A DNA stretch of 64,000 nt from Euphrasia confusa. Taxonomy: Eukaryota > Streptophyta > Magnoliopsida > Lamiales > Orobanchaceae. Within the stretch, counting starts at the first letter, position 1; each line of letters starts with the position of its first letter. Below the pieces are notes generated by a model. That model searched no databases. It was not told the DNA's origin and saw only the letters and a program-made list of their open reading frames with translations. The stretch spans positions 19,129,664-19,193,663 of the forward strand of contig OX940954.1 of NCBI GenBank assembly GCA_954870475.1, given 5' to 3'. The translations under genes were made by a program, and so were the position numbers. Positions 1-10,922 of the stretch are shown here, piece by piece.

Positions 1-392
1 GTTGACTTGTGTGTTTTATGTGGAGGGGAGAGCGCTGAGACGCATACCTACCTTTTCTTTGAGTGCCCTTTTTCACAAGACTACTTGCGGAGGCTACATG
101 TGAATGTGGGTTTTTTTTGCCACGTGGTGGTTGGCATAGTGTTGTCTTACGTGCTGCTAGTCAGTGGCATGGAAAGCACTTGATATCTTGCGACTATCGT
201 GGACTTCTCGCTGCTTTGGTTTACTTTATTTGGCAGGAGAGGAACACGCGGATAAAGGAGGCTCGCTCGGTGTCGTCTGGAGTGGTGGTTGCTCATGCTC
301 TTTCCATTATACGGGAGATGATCATCTCTTTACGACTTCCCGATTCTCTTCAGGCACGGGCACTGAAGAGGGTGTGGCATATAGCTTGGTAG
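1..392 (+). pseudogene. LINE ORF2 C-terminal tail with zf-RVT zinc-binding motif, frameshifted
   Basis: Frame 1 reads CVLCGGESAETHTYLFFECPF, the Cys/His pattern of the reverse-transcriptase zinc-binding (zf-RVT) domain at the C terminus of plant LINE ORF2 proteins. Near the T-run at 111-118 the homology moves to another frame, which continues with AALVYFIWQERNTRIKE, also typical of the region after zf-RVT, and ends at a stop at 390-392. The frameshift makes this non-functional. In an intact LINE this region follows the reverse transcriptase and supports target-primed reverse transcription. The start is outside the window. Confidence 0.7.
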
Positions 393-545
393 TAGTTCTA
401 TATGTATTCTAGTGCTATATATTATGGTTGGTTGTTTGGAGAGCTAGACTGTTAGCTCGTTCATTCGACAGGGTTCTTCCCTATGTGCTGTTTTGTACTA
501 TATATCTTTTCTTTTATATGATATTGACATTTATAAAAAAAAATC
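1..545 (+). mobile_element. 3' end of a LINE (non-LTR retrotransposon)
   Basis: The left edge holds the last part of a LINE: a decayed C-terminal coding tail, a short 3' untranslated region, and an A-rich tail at 534-542. Sequence homologous to the F-box intron near 18735 begins immediately after the tail, so the LINE appears to have inserted into that intron. The 5' part lies outside the window, so the target-site duplication cannot be checked. Confidence 0.7.
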
Positions 546-1425
546 TACATTAAGACATTTTTATGTAGACTCTTAAGCAATTTATTGGAACTTGCAAGTA
601 AACTATGCTAATTGCCAATGAAAGAACGTGCAAATATTTGTTTCTGTATTTCATCAAGATTTGTATTTGATCACATATTAAACTGATTATTATATTCGGA
701 TCGAATTGCTAGGCTTCACCAACTATATTAAAAGATGTAAAGTTTTTCCTCGCTGAAAATTTATGTAAATTTTGTAGATGTCATTCAAAGAATTAGATAA
801 ATAAGAGTATACTTACTGAACCAATAGAATCATGAAATTCTTTTGTTACTTTGGTTGTAAATACAAACTATTTTAAATGTGCAATTTTTGCGTAGTTATT
901 AAAATATTGTTAAAACTTTTCTGAAATCTAAATTATCCTATTCGTTTCAAATAAAATCTTTTACTTGTTATAAGTAGAAAATAATTAATCTAATATTTTT
1001 GGTCATGACATCATTTTTTTTTCAGTGATCACAAACGGGATCGCCGATCGCGAAGCAGCTGTGCGTGAAAACATTCCCTCAACTCTCTGGAATTGTCAAT
1101 ATAGTTCACTTTTGTTGAGGGATGACGGGTTCAGTTGTAATTGAATTAGATAATGCCTCTGGATGGGAGATTCTCGGGAGTTACCACACGATTTTTGTAT
1201 CCCTACACTGGGTGACCACGAAAGTAATTGTGCAAAAGAGGAGCTGCATAAAAGATGTAGTTCTTGCGCCGAGCACCAATTGTTTTCCAAGTGAAGTTGT
1301 CCATAATACTCTGACCCCCTGCGACACGTTTTGGTCCAGAACTCCATACTGGTCAAGTAAATGAGAAAGTGATATCGCGGTGCCTGAGACGTTGGTGTAT
1401 GATAAGTCCAAGCCGCCTAGCCACG
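546..1425 (+). pseudogene. F-box protein (At4g00755-like) pseudogene fragment, copy 1
   Basis: Bases 546-1023 match the intron-like stretch at about 18735-19215. An exon-like part follows a TTTTTTTTCAG acceptor at about 1023. It encodes KQLCVKTFPQLSG, then an in-frame stop, then GWEILGSYHTIFVSLHWVTTK. Later NTLTPCDTFWSRTPYWSSK ends in TGA, and PETLVY follows in another frame. From memory these match the middle of plant F-box proteins resembling At4g00755, which act as substrate adaptors in SCF ubiquitin ligases. The F-box and the C terminus are absent, and stops and frameshifts rule out function. The exon is about 130 bp longer than in copy 2. Confidence 0.65.
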
Positions 1426-1464
1426 TCGATCGACAAGGACGCAGGACGTCAAGACCCATTAATA

Positions 1465-1652
1465 TTTACGTCTATATTCTATTACTAATATTATTTTCTA
1501 TTATTATTATTCATATATTTAGTTGCTTTACGTTATTAGGTTAGCAAGGTAGTAGTATTTATATGACAGTCGAGTGTCGAAAGTAGGGAGGATAATTATT
1601 TTTGGCTTTGCCGTATTGAAATTTCATATTCTTTTACCTTGCGATCGTATCA
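1465..1652 (+). repeat. Truncated 5' LTR end of a Ty3/gypsy element
   Basis: The stretch ends in CA directly before a methionine-tRNA primer site, as an LTR should. Only the R/U5-like end survives. The left boundary against the F-box remnant is approximate; 1426-1464 is unassigned. Confidence 0.5.
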
Positions 1653-1654
1653 AT

Positions 1655-1666
1655 TGGTATCAGAGC
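1655..1666 (+). other. Primer binding site (tRNA-iMet) of the gypsy fragment
   Basis: TGGTATCAGAGC lies two bases after the LTR end. It is complementary to the 3' end of initiator methionine tRNA, the usual minus-strand primer of plant copia elements and many gypsy elements. Confidence 0.8.
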
Positions 1667-1739
1667 GAAGTTGCGATTACATCAACGCTTACGCCTTTCA
1701 CAACGAAGTTGCGATTACATCAACGCTTACGCCTTCGAG

Positions 1740-2727
1740 ATGGGGACGAACAAAGAGCGATTGGATGGTTTGGAAACTTCGATGATTGAGGTAATGCAGT
1801 CTCTAAAACAATTGGTGGAGCAATTGGATTCTCAAGCATCTGAAAAAAAAAAGAAAGACAAAAAAACATCGTGAGCGAGGTTCGTCGACGTCTAAATCGT
1901 CAAGGTCAGATGGTGCATCAGATGACAGTCGAAGTTCTAAATCTGAAGGTTCGGTGAGAAGCTCCGTGTCAACAAGAAGAAAAGAGACGAACAACCGTCA
2001 CCATATCAGGATGGACTTTCCACTGTTCTCTAGGACGGATCCTCATGTCTGGTTAGATCGTGCAAAACAATATTTTGAGGTACAAGAGGTTGAAAAATCG
2101 GATAGAGTGCGTGTTTCTTCTTTTTATGTAGAGGCGGAAGCAAATCAATAATGGCGATGGTTTAAACACATGAATCGCCACAAAACTATAACTTGGCGTC
2201 GTTTCGAAAATGGACTGTTGATCAGATTTGGTTCGTCGGCTTATGAGGATCCAAATGAGGCGATTAGCAAGTTAAATCAAACTGGGCAATTTCGAGAGTA
2301 CCTAATCGAGTTTGAAAGATTGATGAATGCACTCCGGCACTGGCCTCCAAGTGCGTTATTGGGTGTTTTCATGGCAGGGCTTAAAGAAGAATTGGCGTGT
2401 GAAATTCGCATGTGGAAGCCTAAGGATTTACAGGAAGCAATTGAATTGGCCAAGAGAAAGGAGGAGCAATTACACCATACGCGCCGATCGGCGAGTAACA
2501 ATTCAGAAATTCCAATGAAGCTTCAAAATACCACGGGAGAAGGGTCGCAAGTCAACCCAACTATGCCACGCGTGTCGTCGGCAACACGTAGACTCCCTTG
2601 GGAAGAGGTCCAAAGACGAAGAGAGAATAATTTATTTTTTGTTTGTGGTGAGAAATATAGACCAGGACACCACTGTCAAGGGCCAAAGGCTATGACTATT
2701 GAAATAATTTTGGAAGAAAGCGGATGA
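1740..2727 (+). pseudogene. Ty3/gypsy gag, broken
   Basis: Capsid/nucleocapsid precursor. It opens with MGTNKERLDGLETS and a short coiled segment, then shifts frame at the A-rich run 1845-1868. It continues through a Ser/Arg-rich linker to the gag core FPLFSRTDPHVWLDRAKQYF, meets an in-frame TAA at about 2149, and resumes with the Retrotrans_gag motifs WRRFENGLLIRFGSS and LKEELACEIRMWKP. It ends near a degenerate zinc knuckle, FFVCGEKYRPGHHC, in which the expected first Cys appears lost. A 33-bp direct repeat lies just upstream at about 1667-1739. At least one frameshift and one nonsense change make it non-functional. Confidence 0.75.
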
Positions 2728-3347
2728 AAACCAAACCGAACTAATTTCCATTAGTGCTTTGACCGGGCAGATTAGTAGCCGAACAATGAGGTTTTCGGGT
2801 AAAATAAAGAATCACGAATTTCAGTTTTTGGTGGACAGTGGAGCAAGCTTCAACTTTGTTTGCCCACGTGTCGCGCAACGCCTAGGTTTATCGGGTAGTA
2901 AGCCAGAGTCTTTCTTTGTTCGAATTGCAAATGGAGAAAAATTACTATGCGAACAAAAATTTGACGATGTTGTCATTAGTATTCAAGGGTTTGAATTTTT
3001 AGTGACACTGTACGCACTACCCATACGAGGTGTTGATATTGTTTTGGGAATGCCGTGGCTGGAATACTTGGGACCGATTTTGATCGATTATCGAAAACAG
3101 ACTATGGATTTTTGGATGAAGGAAAAGCCTGTTCAGCTGTGTGGGGATAATATTGTTCCAAATAAAATCATGGAAGTCAATTGTATAAGCCGTGAGCTAA
3201 GTTTGGAACAAGGAATTCAAGCGATTGCGTTGAGGACCTTTTCTTCCTCTGTCGAGGAGATGGCAGCTCTTGATGAAGAAATGTCTGTTGAACCTAAAGT
3301 TTTTCTCATGGGTGAAGAGGTCGGTGAGTATCAGTGTGCATATAAGT
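2728..3347 (+). pseudogene. Ty3/gypsy aspartic protease, cut off by element A
   Basis: Continues the gag-pol frame after a frameshift near 2727. The retropepsin-like domain shows the active-site motif LVDSGASFNFV at about 2826-2860 and the flap/hydrophobic motif DIVLGMPWLEYLGP at about 3036-3075. The reading frame is cut at 3347, where the LTR of element A begins, so reverse transcriptase, integrase and the 3' LTR are missing from this side and are not found after A. In an intact element the protease would cleave the gag-pol polyprotein in the virus-like particle. Confidence 0.75.
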
Positions 3348-3961
3348 GTTGGAGTTGTGTACTTAATGTCTAGATTTAAGTAACGGTAAACTCCCGGTCA
3401 TAGCATTTAATCTATTAAATTAATAAACAATTGTTTGCGTTTAATTATTGTTAATTAAATATATGCAAAATATAGTCCTAGATTCTATACGTTGTAGTTA
3501 GTATGGTGTGCGACGTCACACAGAAAATCATACTATCGGTTACTCGTATTTAATCAAACAGTTGCTCACGACCTAGATGGACACGGACCAATCCATCGGT
3601 ATAGTCGTTGTGTGAGAGAGAAAATAATTTGTCTTAATTATTTTATCACACTTGTACACCTGGTGTATTGAGCGGATCGTTGAGATTTATCGATTAGGAT
3701 TGCCGGCGATAATCGATTCAAGTCTCAGAGTATTTTATTCTTAATCCCCGATACTATTGCGGGTGTGTATATTTAATATAAGTGACTTTGATTTTCCAAA
3801 GGAATTAACCGATTTAATTATTGGGTTAATTACCGGTTAAATTGGGTCACTATATTTTATATATGACATGCCGTGAATACTTGACGGGAAAGTGTATCCC
3901 GTAAGGGTTGATAATATCCCCGAGATGAGTTCATAAGGAATTATTGTGTAAACCTCATGAG

Positions 3962-4535
3962 TAGGGGTGTCAATGGGTCGTGTTGGGTCGGGTTCGTGTC
4001 GTGTCAAAGGTATTCGCGGGTGACAAAACATAAACCCAAACTCAACCCATTTAATAATCGTATCGAAAAATTAAACCCAAACCCAACCTATTTATAAACG
4101 GGTTACCCATTTATAACCCGTTTCCAACCCATTTAACCAATTTAATTTTTAAATTAAAATTTAATATTTTTTTATAAAAAAAATATTATATAATAATTTA
4201 ATTTCTAAAATAATAACATATATAATGGATGTTATTGTAAACCTAATTGTAAGAAAAACAGAATTAATCGATCTTTCTAAATAAATAATATATTAATATT
4301 ATTTATTTAATAAATAATGTATTATTATTATAGAATAATTAAAATTATTTTAATAAATGGGTTAAATGGGTTAATTTCGAGTTCGCAGGTCGACTCGCGG
4401 TTGACCCATTTAATAAATGGGTCATGGCGGGTTGACCCGCCGTTGACCCGTTTTTTAATCGTGCGGGTTCAACCCGCTATATTTCGTGCGGGTTTCGAGT
4501 CGTGTTATCGGGTCGTGTCCAAATTGACGGGCCTA
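3962..4535. mobile_element. hAT-like MITE inside the 5' LTR of A
   Basis: A 574-bp insertion absent from the 3' LTR of A. It is flanked by perfect 8-bp duplications CTCATGAG at 3954-3961 and 4536-4543. The ends TAGGGGTGTCAAT and (reverse complement) TAGGCCCGTCAAT form imperfect terminal inverted repeats. The interior is AT-rich with several GGGTTGACCCG-like segments and has no coding potential. An 8-bp target duplication with TAGGG-type ends is characteristic of non-autonomous hAT elements. Confidence 0.85.
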
Positions 4536-4851
4536 CTCATGAGTGGATTCGTTCCGCACAATAATTAAGGTTGAATGGTACTAGTCTCGGATTCAAGAGA
4601 TGAATAAATTAATTAACAATAAATTAATTTTATTCATGGATATTTAAATCTTAAATACACGGAATAAATAATACTACCGGAAAATATTATTTGATATAAT
4701 ATGATTTAATATTGGGAGTGCAATTAATTTATATATTGGAAAATAAATTAATTAATATTGATAAGGATTAATGGACTTGAGCATTTGGCTCAATTTAATC
4801 TTCAATATTGGAAGCCCAATATTCCACCTCCTTTAGATCCCCTACGTAGCC

Positions 4852-4858
4852 TATAAAA
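4852..4858 (+). promoter_or_regulatory. TATA box in the LTR of A
   Basis: TATAAAA in CCTATAAAAGCACTACATGG, conserved in the LTRs of C and D. Transcription would be expected to start about 25-35 bp downstream, which puts the GC-rich hairpin array in the transcribed R-U5 part. Confidence 0.6.
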
Positions 4859-5215
4859 GCACTACATGGCCTTCATAAATCATAAGACAAGAATATCAAT
4901 ACTTGATAGTTCTATAGATCGTCGCCCACCCGACGTTCGAACGGAGTGCAAGGAATACGTGGGATGATCGTAAGGTCATCATCTTGATTTCGTTTCTCCG
5001 CACAACGAATCGAAAGGTAAAATCATAAACTCCCTTCTATGATTTTATGTGATTTAATTGTAATACGTACATGAACACACGATCCGGGAGAACGTCGAGA
5101 CCGGGATACGGGGATCACGCGATCCCCGTCGGGATCGAGAGGGCGGCCGAACCCTAGGGTTCGACCGCCGGTACCGCGCGACGAGGGACGAGCCCCGGCT
5201 GGACGCCGTGGCATG

Positions 5216-5521
5216 CGATCGACTCCGGTCGATCGCTGGGATGCCGCGGGCTGGCGCCGCGGCGGATCCCAGCCGCCCCTTCGACGGCGGCGTGCGCACG
5301 GGGAGCCCCGGCTGAAGCCGGGGCGGGCGATCGAGCTGGGCTCGATCGCGAGGGCAGCCGAGGGCTGGAGCCTCGGCTGGGCGCCCTCCTCCTCGGGTGG
5401 CGGTGGCGGTGAGTCGCCGGACTCACCGCCGGCGGGTGCTGGTCCGACAGCCCCGCGGGGATGCACCCCGCATCCCCGGCGATCGCCATGCACGGCGATC
5501 GCGAACCCCGCGTGGGGTTCG
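5216..5521 (+). other. GC-rich hairpin array in LTR of A
   Basis: At least eight perfect or near-perfect inverted repeats follow each other. They include 5216-5235 (8-bp stem, loop TCC), 5355-5379 (CGAGG-GCTGGAG-CCTCG core), 5408-5427 (GAGTC-GCCG-GACTC core) and 5502-5521 (AACCCC-GCGT-GGGGTT). Corresponding hairpins with conserved loops but different stems exist in C and D, so selection on RNA structure is likely. Confidence 0.7.
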
Positions 5522-5661
5522 ACTAGGGTTTCACCCTCGCGGCGATTCTCTTGTCGGACTCCGGTGATGTGGTGTTCTTGATCGGTTTCCGGCGACGGGA
5601 TTTCGGTCGGGGTTATCGGTTCCGCAATTTTTGATACCCCGGGATATCGATTTCCAATAAT

Positions 5662-5673
5662 TGGTATCAGAGC
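5662..5673 (+). other. Primer binding site of element A (tRNA-iMet)
   Basis: TGGTATCAGAGC two bases after the end of the 5' LTR. Confidence 0.9.
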
Positions 5674-7826
5674 GTTTGGTTTCGTGTTCATGTATGTGTT
5701 CAATTATCGTTCTACCTTGCAGGGATTCCGACTATCATGGTTAATTTAATTGTTGATTAATTGTTTAATTAATTGTTAATTATTTTACCATGATTATTCG
5801 TATTAAACTCTCGGACATGTCGAGATTCGTTTTGTTTGGATGAATGCTTGTAATAGTAAAAATTCGGGGGTTGACCGAATTTAGATTTATTATTATTGTT
5901 CTATGTTTTCCGGAAAATGTATAGGGTCGATTTCATGTATAGAATCGATACCGGAATTGTAAATTTATTTTCTTGTAATTTATTTACGTTGGATCGATGC
6001 CGAGACGACCGCCGGAGAACTCATGTGACGAAAGGAGAAGATGAGAGGGAGGACCGGGGATCGATGGGATCGATCCCATGATCATGATGATCGATCGAAG
6101 GGGCGAAGGGGGCTGCCCGCGGGAACCCTCGGCCACGCCGGCCACCGGTGGTGGTGGCGCGTGGGCTGAGGTGGCGGCGGTGCTCCTTGCCGGCCGGCGA
6201 TCGAGGTGGGGGGGGGGGGGGGGGGGGTCCTTGTGATCTCTTGCTACTCCTACCAAGATACTACTTTCCTAATTGATTCGGTTTTCTTATTTGAGTTTTC
6301 CTATTTTTGGGAATTCTCATGGATTAGGAAAAGAATTAATTGGAATTAATTTTATTCCTTATTCTATTATGGAAGTCTCCTAGAATATTCCGAGTCCTAC
6401 TTGGAATAGGATTCTAGAGATTTAATAGAATTAGAAAGGAATCTAATTAATATGGAATTAATTTATTTACCATTTGATTATTCCTATTTTATGGAATTTT
6501 CATGGACATGGAAATTAATTAATCTTGGAAAGTAGAAGAGTCCTAATTTATTTTATTTCCTTATTCTATTATAGAAGTCTTCTAGAATATTTCAAGTTTT
6601 ACTTGGATAGATTATTCTAGAGATTTAATAGAATTAAATAGGAAAATAAATAAATAAATAAATATTAATGATATTTAATTTTATTTTTGATTTATTCGAT
6701 TAACTTAATTTTCGAATTGAGTATCTTTTGGATTTATTAAAAATAAATAGATTTAAATATTGGGTTTAATATTCTCGTCACATGGAGCATTCAAGAACGA
6801 AGACTGAAGACTAGAAGACGCATACGGAGATGGAATAAAGCCATGATAGTCGGAAAATAATTTTTCTAGCATTATTTTGACTATGTGATACTATGTGCTT
6901 TATTACTTGTATGCATGCTTATGTGTTTAATTATGCATTAGATAGCGTATCCCTTTGTTATAAAAAGCTAAGTGGGAGAGGGGATGGAAACATTCCCATG
7001 GTCTCCATTACTGTTCTCTTGGTGACTCTTATGGACTTTTGAAGTTCATATAGATGTGTCATTAGAGGAGAATTCTTGTAATTCCTTTTACAAGAAACAT
7101 TGATCAAGTTTATCAAACAATGCCTAATTTTTCCTTCTGAAACTGACTTCAAGTCGACTCATTCTCACCCCGGGGAGTGGAATGGAGCCAAAGCCACTTG
7201 GTCATGTGGATGACACAAATTAGAGACATTCGTACCATTCTTTTGAAGATGGATCGATTGTCTGCTCGGCTCCCTCATCTAATGAGAGATAGGGTTGTTC
7301 GCACGGTGAATCACTGGTTAGAAACTTCGAGTTTCACTTATGATTCTCCGCGTCTTGATTTACGAAATCGAATGCTTCAAGTAATTGGATGTCAATTGTA
7401 AAAATCTTTTGGTATAGTAAACGTCCACACTATCGTGGCTTGCTATGCTGAATGGGATTTTGGATCAATTGATGTAGACAGTTATAGAAGAAAGTAAAGG
7501 ATCGTGTGTTAACGTAAACGTCCACACTATCGTGGCTTGCGGTAACATACGAGTCTCAAACAATCTTCTTAGTGCTGAGTAATGGTTTACACTTAGGTAC
7601 GCTCTATAGTATTCTTCCCATCGAAGTAACGCTATAGTGATGTACGACCGAAGCAAATCTAATTGCTAAATCATTTGGATAGGTAAACGTCCACACTATC
7701 GTGGCTTGCCATATCTGATGGGATTTTAGATGTAATTAGTAATTTAATGATATTATTTGAGGGAGATAATATCGGATATTAAATTGATTGTTTATTTAAA
7801 TGTGCTTATAGGTTTAGAGAATAGCT
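5674..7826 (+). other. Untranslated leader of element A
   Basis: No credible coding sequence. It contains a GC-rich block at about 5990-6240 with a run of 20 G at 6208-6227, then an AT-rich part with two copies of a roughly 200-bp repeat (about 6340-6640). A module from about 6945 onward is strongly conserved in C and D. That module starts with a purine tract, AAGTGGGAGAGGGG, near 6970 and contains the three hairpin tags described separately. Confidence 0.7.
7418..7709 (+). repeat. Three dispersed hairpin tags in the leader of A
   Basis: Three identical 26-bp copies lie at 7418-7443, 7515-7540 and 7684-7709. Each contains CCACAC-TATC-GTGG followed by CTTGC. The same three positions in C and D carry the same motif with different central bases (CAC in C, GAAC in D). 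Confidence 0.9.
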
Positions 7827-8393
7827 ATGAACCCACTTTCTGTGATACTTAAGGAATTCACCGCACTGGTTCCATACTGTGTTGGATGGAATAAAGAGTT
7901 AGACATTTCCCAGACTGTTGCTGAGTACAAAATAATACTCAGTGAACTTTGTCCTCCTGAACCGACACGTGTCTCAACTGTTGAGGAAAAAGCTGATTTT
8001 GAGAAGTGGAACAGTGCTTTTGCATTAACCACTAATCATGATATCATGCTGAAACTCAAGCTTATGTTTAGAGACAACGAGAAGGTTAGAAAAGAGGCGA
8101 TGAGGATACTCATAAAGGTCAGTCGCTTCGAGGAAACGCTTGAACACGTTTTCGAGATGTTGGATCTTTTGGATGAGTTGAGACAATCGCAAGCTCTTAT
8201 GGCCAAAGCCAAAGGTTGCGAACCTAAGGGCATAGACCAAGGACTGGAGAAGCAGACAAAGAGGCCCTGTAGTCCTGCACTTGGACCACGGAATAGGGTG
8301 AGAAAGCCTTCGGGAAATCATTCTCTAAGAAAACTTTCTGGGGACTGGAAGTCTGTATGTTCTCCTAGAGAAGGTTTGAGACTCTCTCCTTAG
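7827..8393 (+). pseudogene. Copia gag remnant of element A
   Basis: An open stretch of 188 codons starts with ATG shortly after the leader (MNPLSVILKEF) and resembles the beginning of gag in C and D. It keeps LDISQTVAEYK, SELCPPEP and a segment MRILIKVSRFEETLEHVFEM. The zinc-knuckle region is lost: the frame ends at 8393 where C has its CCHC motif. It would have encoded the capsid protein that packages element RNA. The frame is short for a copia gag and is followed by scrambled pol, so it is treated as dead. Confidence 0.6.
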
Positions 8394-10911
8394 TCTTTAA
8401 TACATAGTCAGCTGTGTTATCTACCAGAAACCTGGTTGGTAGATATAGAACCACTGACGGTATGTATGCATTTAAATGCAGGGGCACCAGGAAACCCAAA
8501 GACTTGGAAATGGAGGAATAGTCTACACGGGCAAAGCTGTTGAGGAGGCAGCTGTTGCGGTGGAAGACATTTATCTACTTTAGTAGTTAAATAGGATTTC
8601 ATTTCAAGTTTATTGCATTATGTACCCTCTATTTTAGAAAGAACGTTTTGTTCTGGATTTCTATTATTTATGAATGGATATTTTATTTCTTTAATCATTT
8701 GATGATTTTGATAAGAAATAATGGGTATTATCTATTCTGGTACATTAGATAGCAATAATATGAATGATAGATCCTAAGTCTACCACGATGCAACAAACCG
8801 TTCTATAACTTGTTTTACTTGTTAGATGTATTTCTTTGTTAAATCATTATACTTGTGAATTCTTGTACTTAGTAGTATTTATTCAAATAAGATTCAAAAG
8901 GTCGAAATTGATTTGATCAATTATAGTTGAAGGAGTGGACCTTCCGACCTAAGAATTAAATTTGGAAGATAATACAACTAAGCATGCCTTTCTGATAAAG
9001 GGTAGAATTCGGACAAGTATGGAGAATGATTAAATACTGATTTATGCAGAGATATGTGTAATTAGAAAGGTGCGAGTAATTCTTAGAATACTTCGGAAAT
9101 GGATTAGAGTACTTGATGTGCCATAAAAGCAAAGTGTTTTTAACTAGTCAATGGACAAAGCTATTATGGAGAACCTTCAAAGTATATCCATTTGGAGCCT
9201 GCGACTTGATCGCGGAGGGCATCACCTATCTGAATAACACATAGCATAATCAAAAGATTGGGATTCAATCCCAAAATGACTGCACCATACACTTACGTGT
9301 AGAGATGGTGTGTCAGAAATAAGAAATGGAAATCTAATAGTAAAAGAACAAGTTGTTCGGAACTACCTATGTTCTATGGATATTCCTGGAAACAATGGCA
9401 CATTCTATGTGATTGTAGGATATCCTAGATGAACGAAGTATTGTGTGTTCTATAGTACTATGAACCAGAAGGACGTTTATCGCCCGGTTCTTAGAAGGAA
9501 GACTATTAGACGAACCACAAAGCCCGAACTGACATAATACCTTGGAGTGAGGGAAAGGACAAAAGACTAGGAACCAGCCAAACCGAGTAGAAGTACACCA
9601 CACACTGCACCTACTGTTATTACTGTTTATACACTAGAACGCCAATGCAGTGGGAGGTTGTTGAGACAACAAGAGATGTTCATAAGACTACAAGAGTTTG
9701 GAACTCTGGATCTGGTAAAGATGAAATCGACCCCTAGCTCTGCATTAGGGCGGTGCTAAGTCTAAATGTGCCTACTTAGAGAACAATAGTGTTTATTGTT
9801 AAGAGGCTAGATCATTTAGAGTACAAGCTTAGTAAATCCATTTATGGATTGAGACAAAGCTACGAATCGTGGAACTTGCGAATTGATAGTCCATTTAATG
9901 GATTCATCAAAAGGCATAGACGAAAGGTGTATTAGAGACGTAATGGAAACAAGGTGGTGTTTCTCGGAATTTTATGTAGATAGCATTTTATCATTGGCAA
10001 CAATGAGAGAATGTCATCAGACATAAAATGATGGTTGTCTAAATAAATCGAGATATGAGATTGAGTGGAAGTTAGAACGTGTTCTTAAGATCTTTCAATC
10101 TAAGGAAAAGAACATTGTACTTCTCCTAGATATCTTATACGATTATGGTTTGTTTTAAACATGCATAATTCTGAGAAAGGTTATTACCTTTCAGAGACAG
10201 AATATAGATATATCTATCTGAGGTCATGTGTTTTGAACACATAAAGGAGATAGATAATACAAAGCAGTTTCCTACATCTTTTTTGTGGAAAGCGTGATAA
10301 ATGCAGTGTTGAAAAACAAGAACCTGATATCAACTATGCGGTTAGCGTAGTGGGAGGATATCAAAGGAAATCCAGATAAGAGACATTCGGATGCTGTAAT
10401 AGTACTTGCGAAGTACTGGATTACTAAGCAAGACGAAGTCTTCTTGGATTACATATTCTCAGATCTCAGATCAGAGAAGGACCAGTGTAAGTCGATATCA
10501 GGCTATGTGTTCACTTTTAGAAAGAGGTGGAACCATGAAATGTAAGAGTGATAAGCAGGACGCTTCTCAGACTCTATCATACCCGAATAGCAGCCTCAGA
10601 GGCAGCGGAAGTTCTGGTTAGGTTCCGGGATAACCTCTTGACTTGGATATGACTCTTAGTTTACCAAAGGCTATTTGGATAGCGGTGCACGGTAAACTGG
10701 AAGAAGTCATTAGTCAAAAGTGATGATAACACATAGAGCAAGTACCACCTGATACGAGTCATCGTCGAGGGAGACGACGCAGTAGTCACCAAGATAACTT
10801 CAGAGCGGCAACCTAGAGTGCTCATTCACATAGTACTTCTCGGAAGTACACTCTAAGCACGTGATGAGTATGGGAGTCGGGAGTTTGGAGGAAATGACTA
10901 GACCTTAGTAC
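8394..10911 (+). pseudogene. Copia pol remnant of element A, multiply frameshifted
   Basis: No long frame survives, but short stretches align with the pol of C. A protease-proximal piece lies near 8480-8580, the region before reverse transcriptase near 9640-9720 (matching the segment around C's GRVVKQPDRW), and the RT thumb/RNase H junction near 10145-10330. RNase H remnants occur near 10470-10860. Much of the integrase is missing compared with C. D has a very similar decayed internal region. The enzymes that would have been encoded are protease, integrase, reverse transcriptase and RNase H. Confidence 0.7.
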
Positions 10912-10922
10912 AAGTGGGAGAT
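10912..10922 (+). other. Polypurine tract of element A
   Basis: AAGTGGGAGAT directly before the 3' LTR start; the same tract precedes the 3' LTRs of B and D and, in reverse, that of C. Confidence 0.85.

Larger units (their letters stand above)
3348..5659 (+). repeat. 5' LTR of element A
   Basis: It runs from TGTTGGAG to TTCCAATA (expected CCAACA, so the final CA has mutated to TA). It is 2312 bp including a 574-bp MITE and its target duplication, so about 1730 bp originally. It aligns with 10923-11809 plus 16927-17292 at high identity. Relative to the 3' LTR it lacks about 30 bp near 4912. Most of the region after 5090 is very GC-rich and folds into hairpins. Confidence 0.85.

Noticed and set aside
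5662..5673. Possible tRNA-Met gene fragment
   Set aside because: Only the 12-base primer-site complement is present; no cloverleaf around it.
5023..5703. 226-codon minus-strand frame near the end of the 5' LTR of A
   Set aside because: Antisense to LTR and primer site; created by GC-rich hairpins lacking stops.
7418..7709. CRISPR-like repeats (three 26-bp copies)
   Set aside because: Only three copies, unequal spacing, eukaryotic retrotransposon leader, no cas genes.
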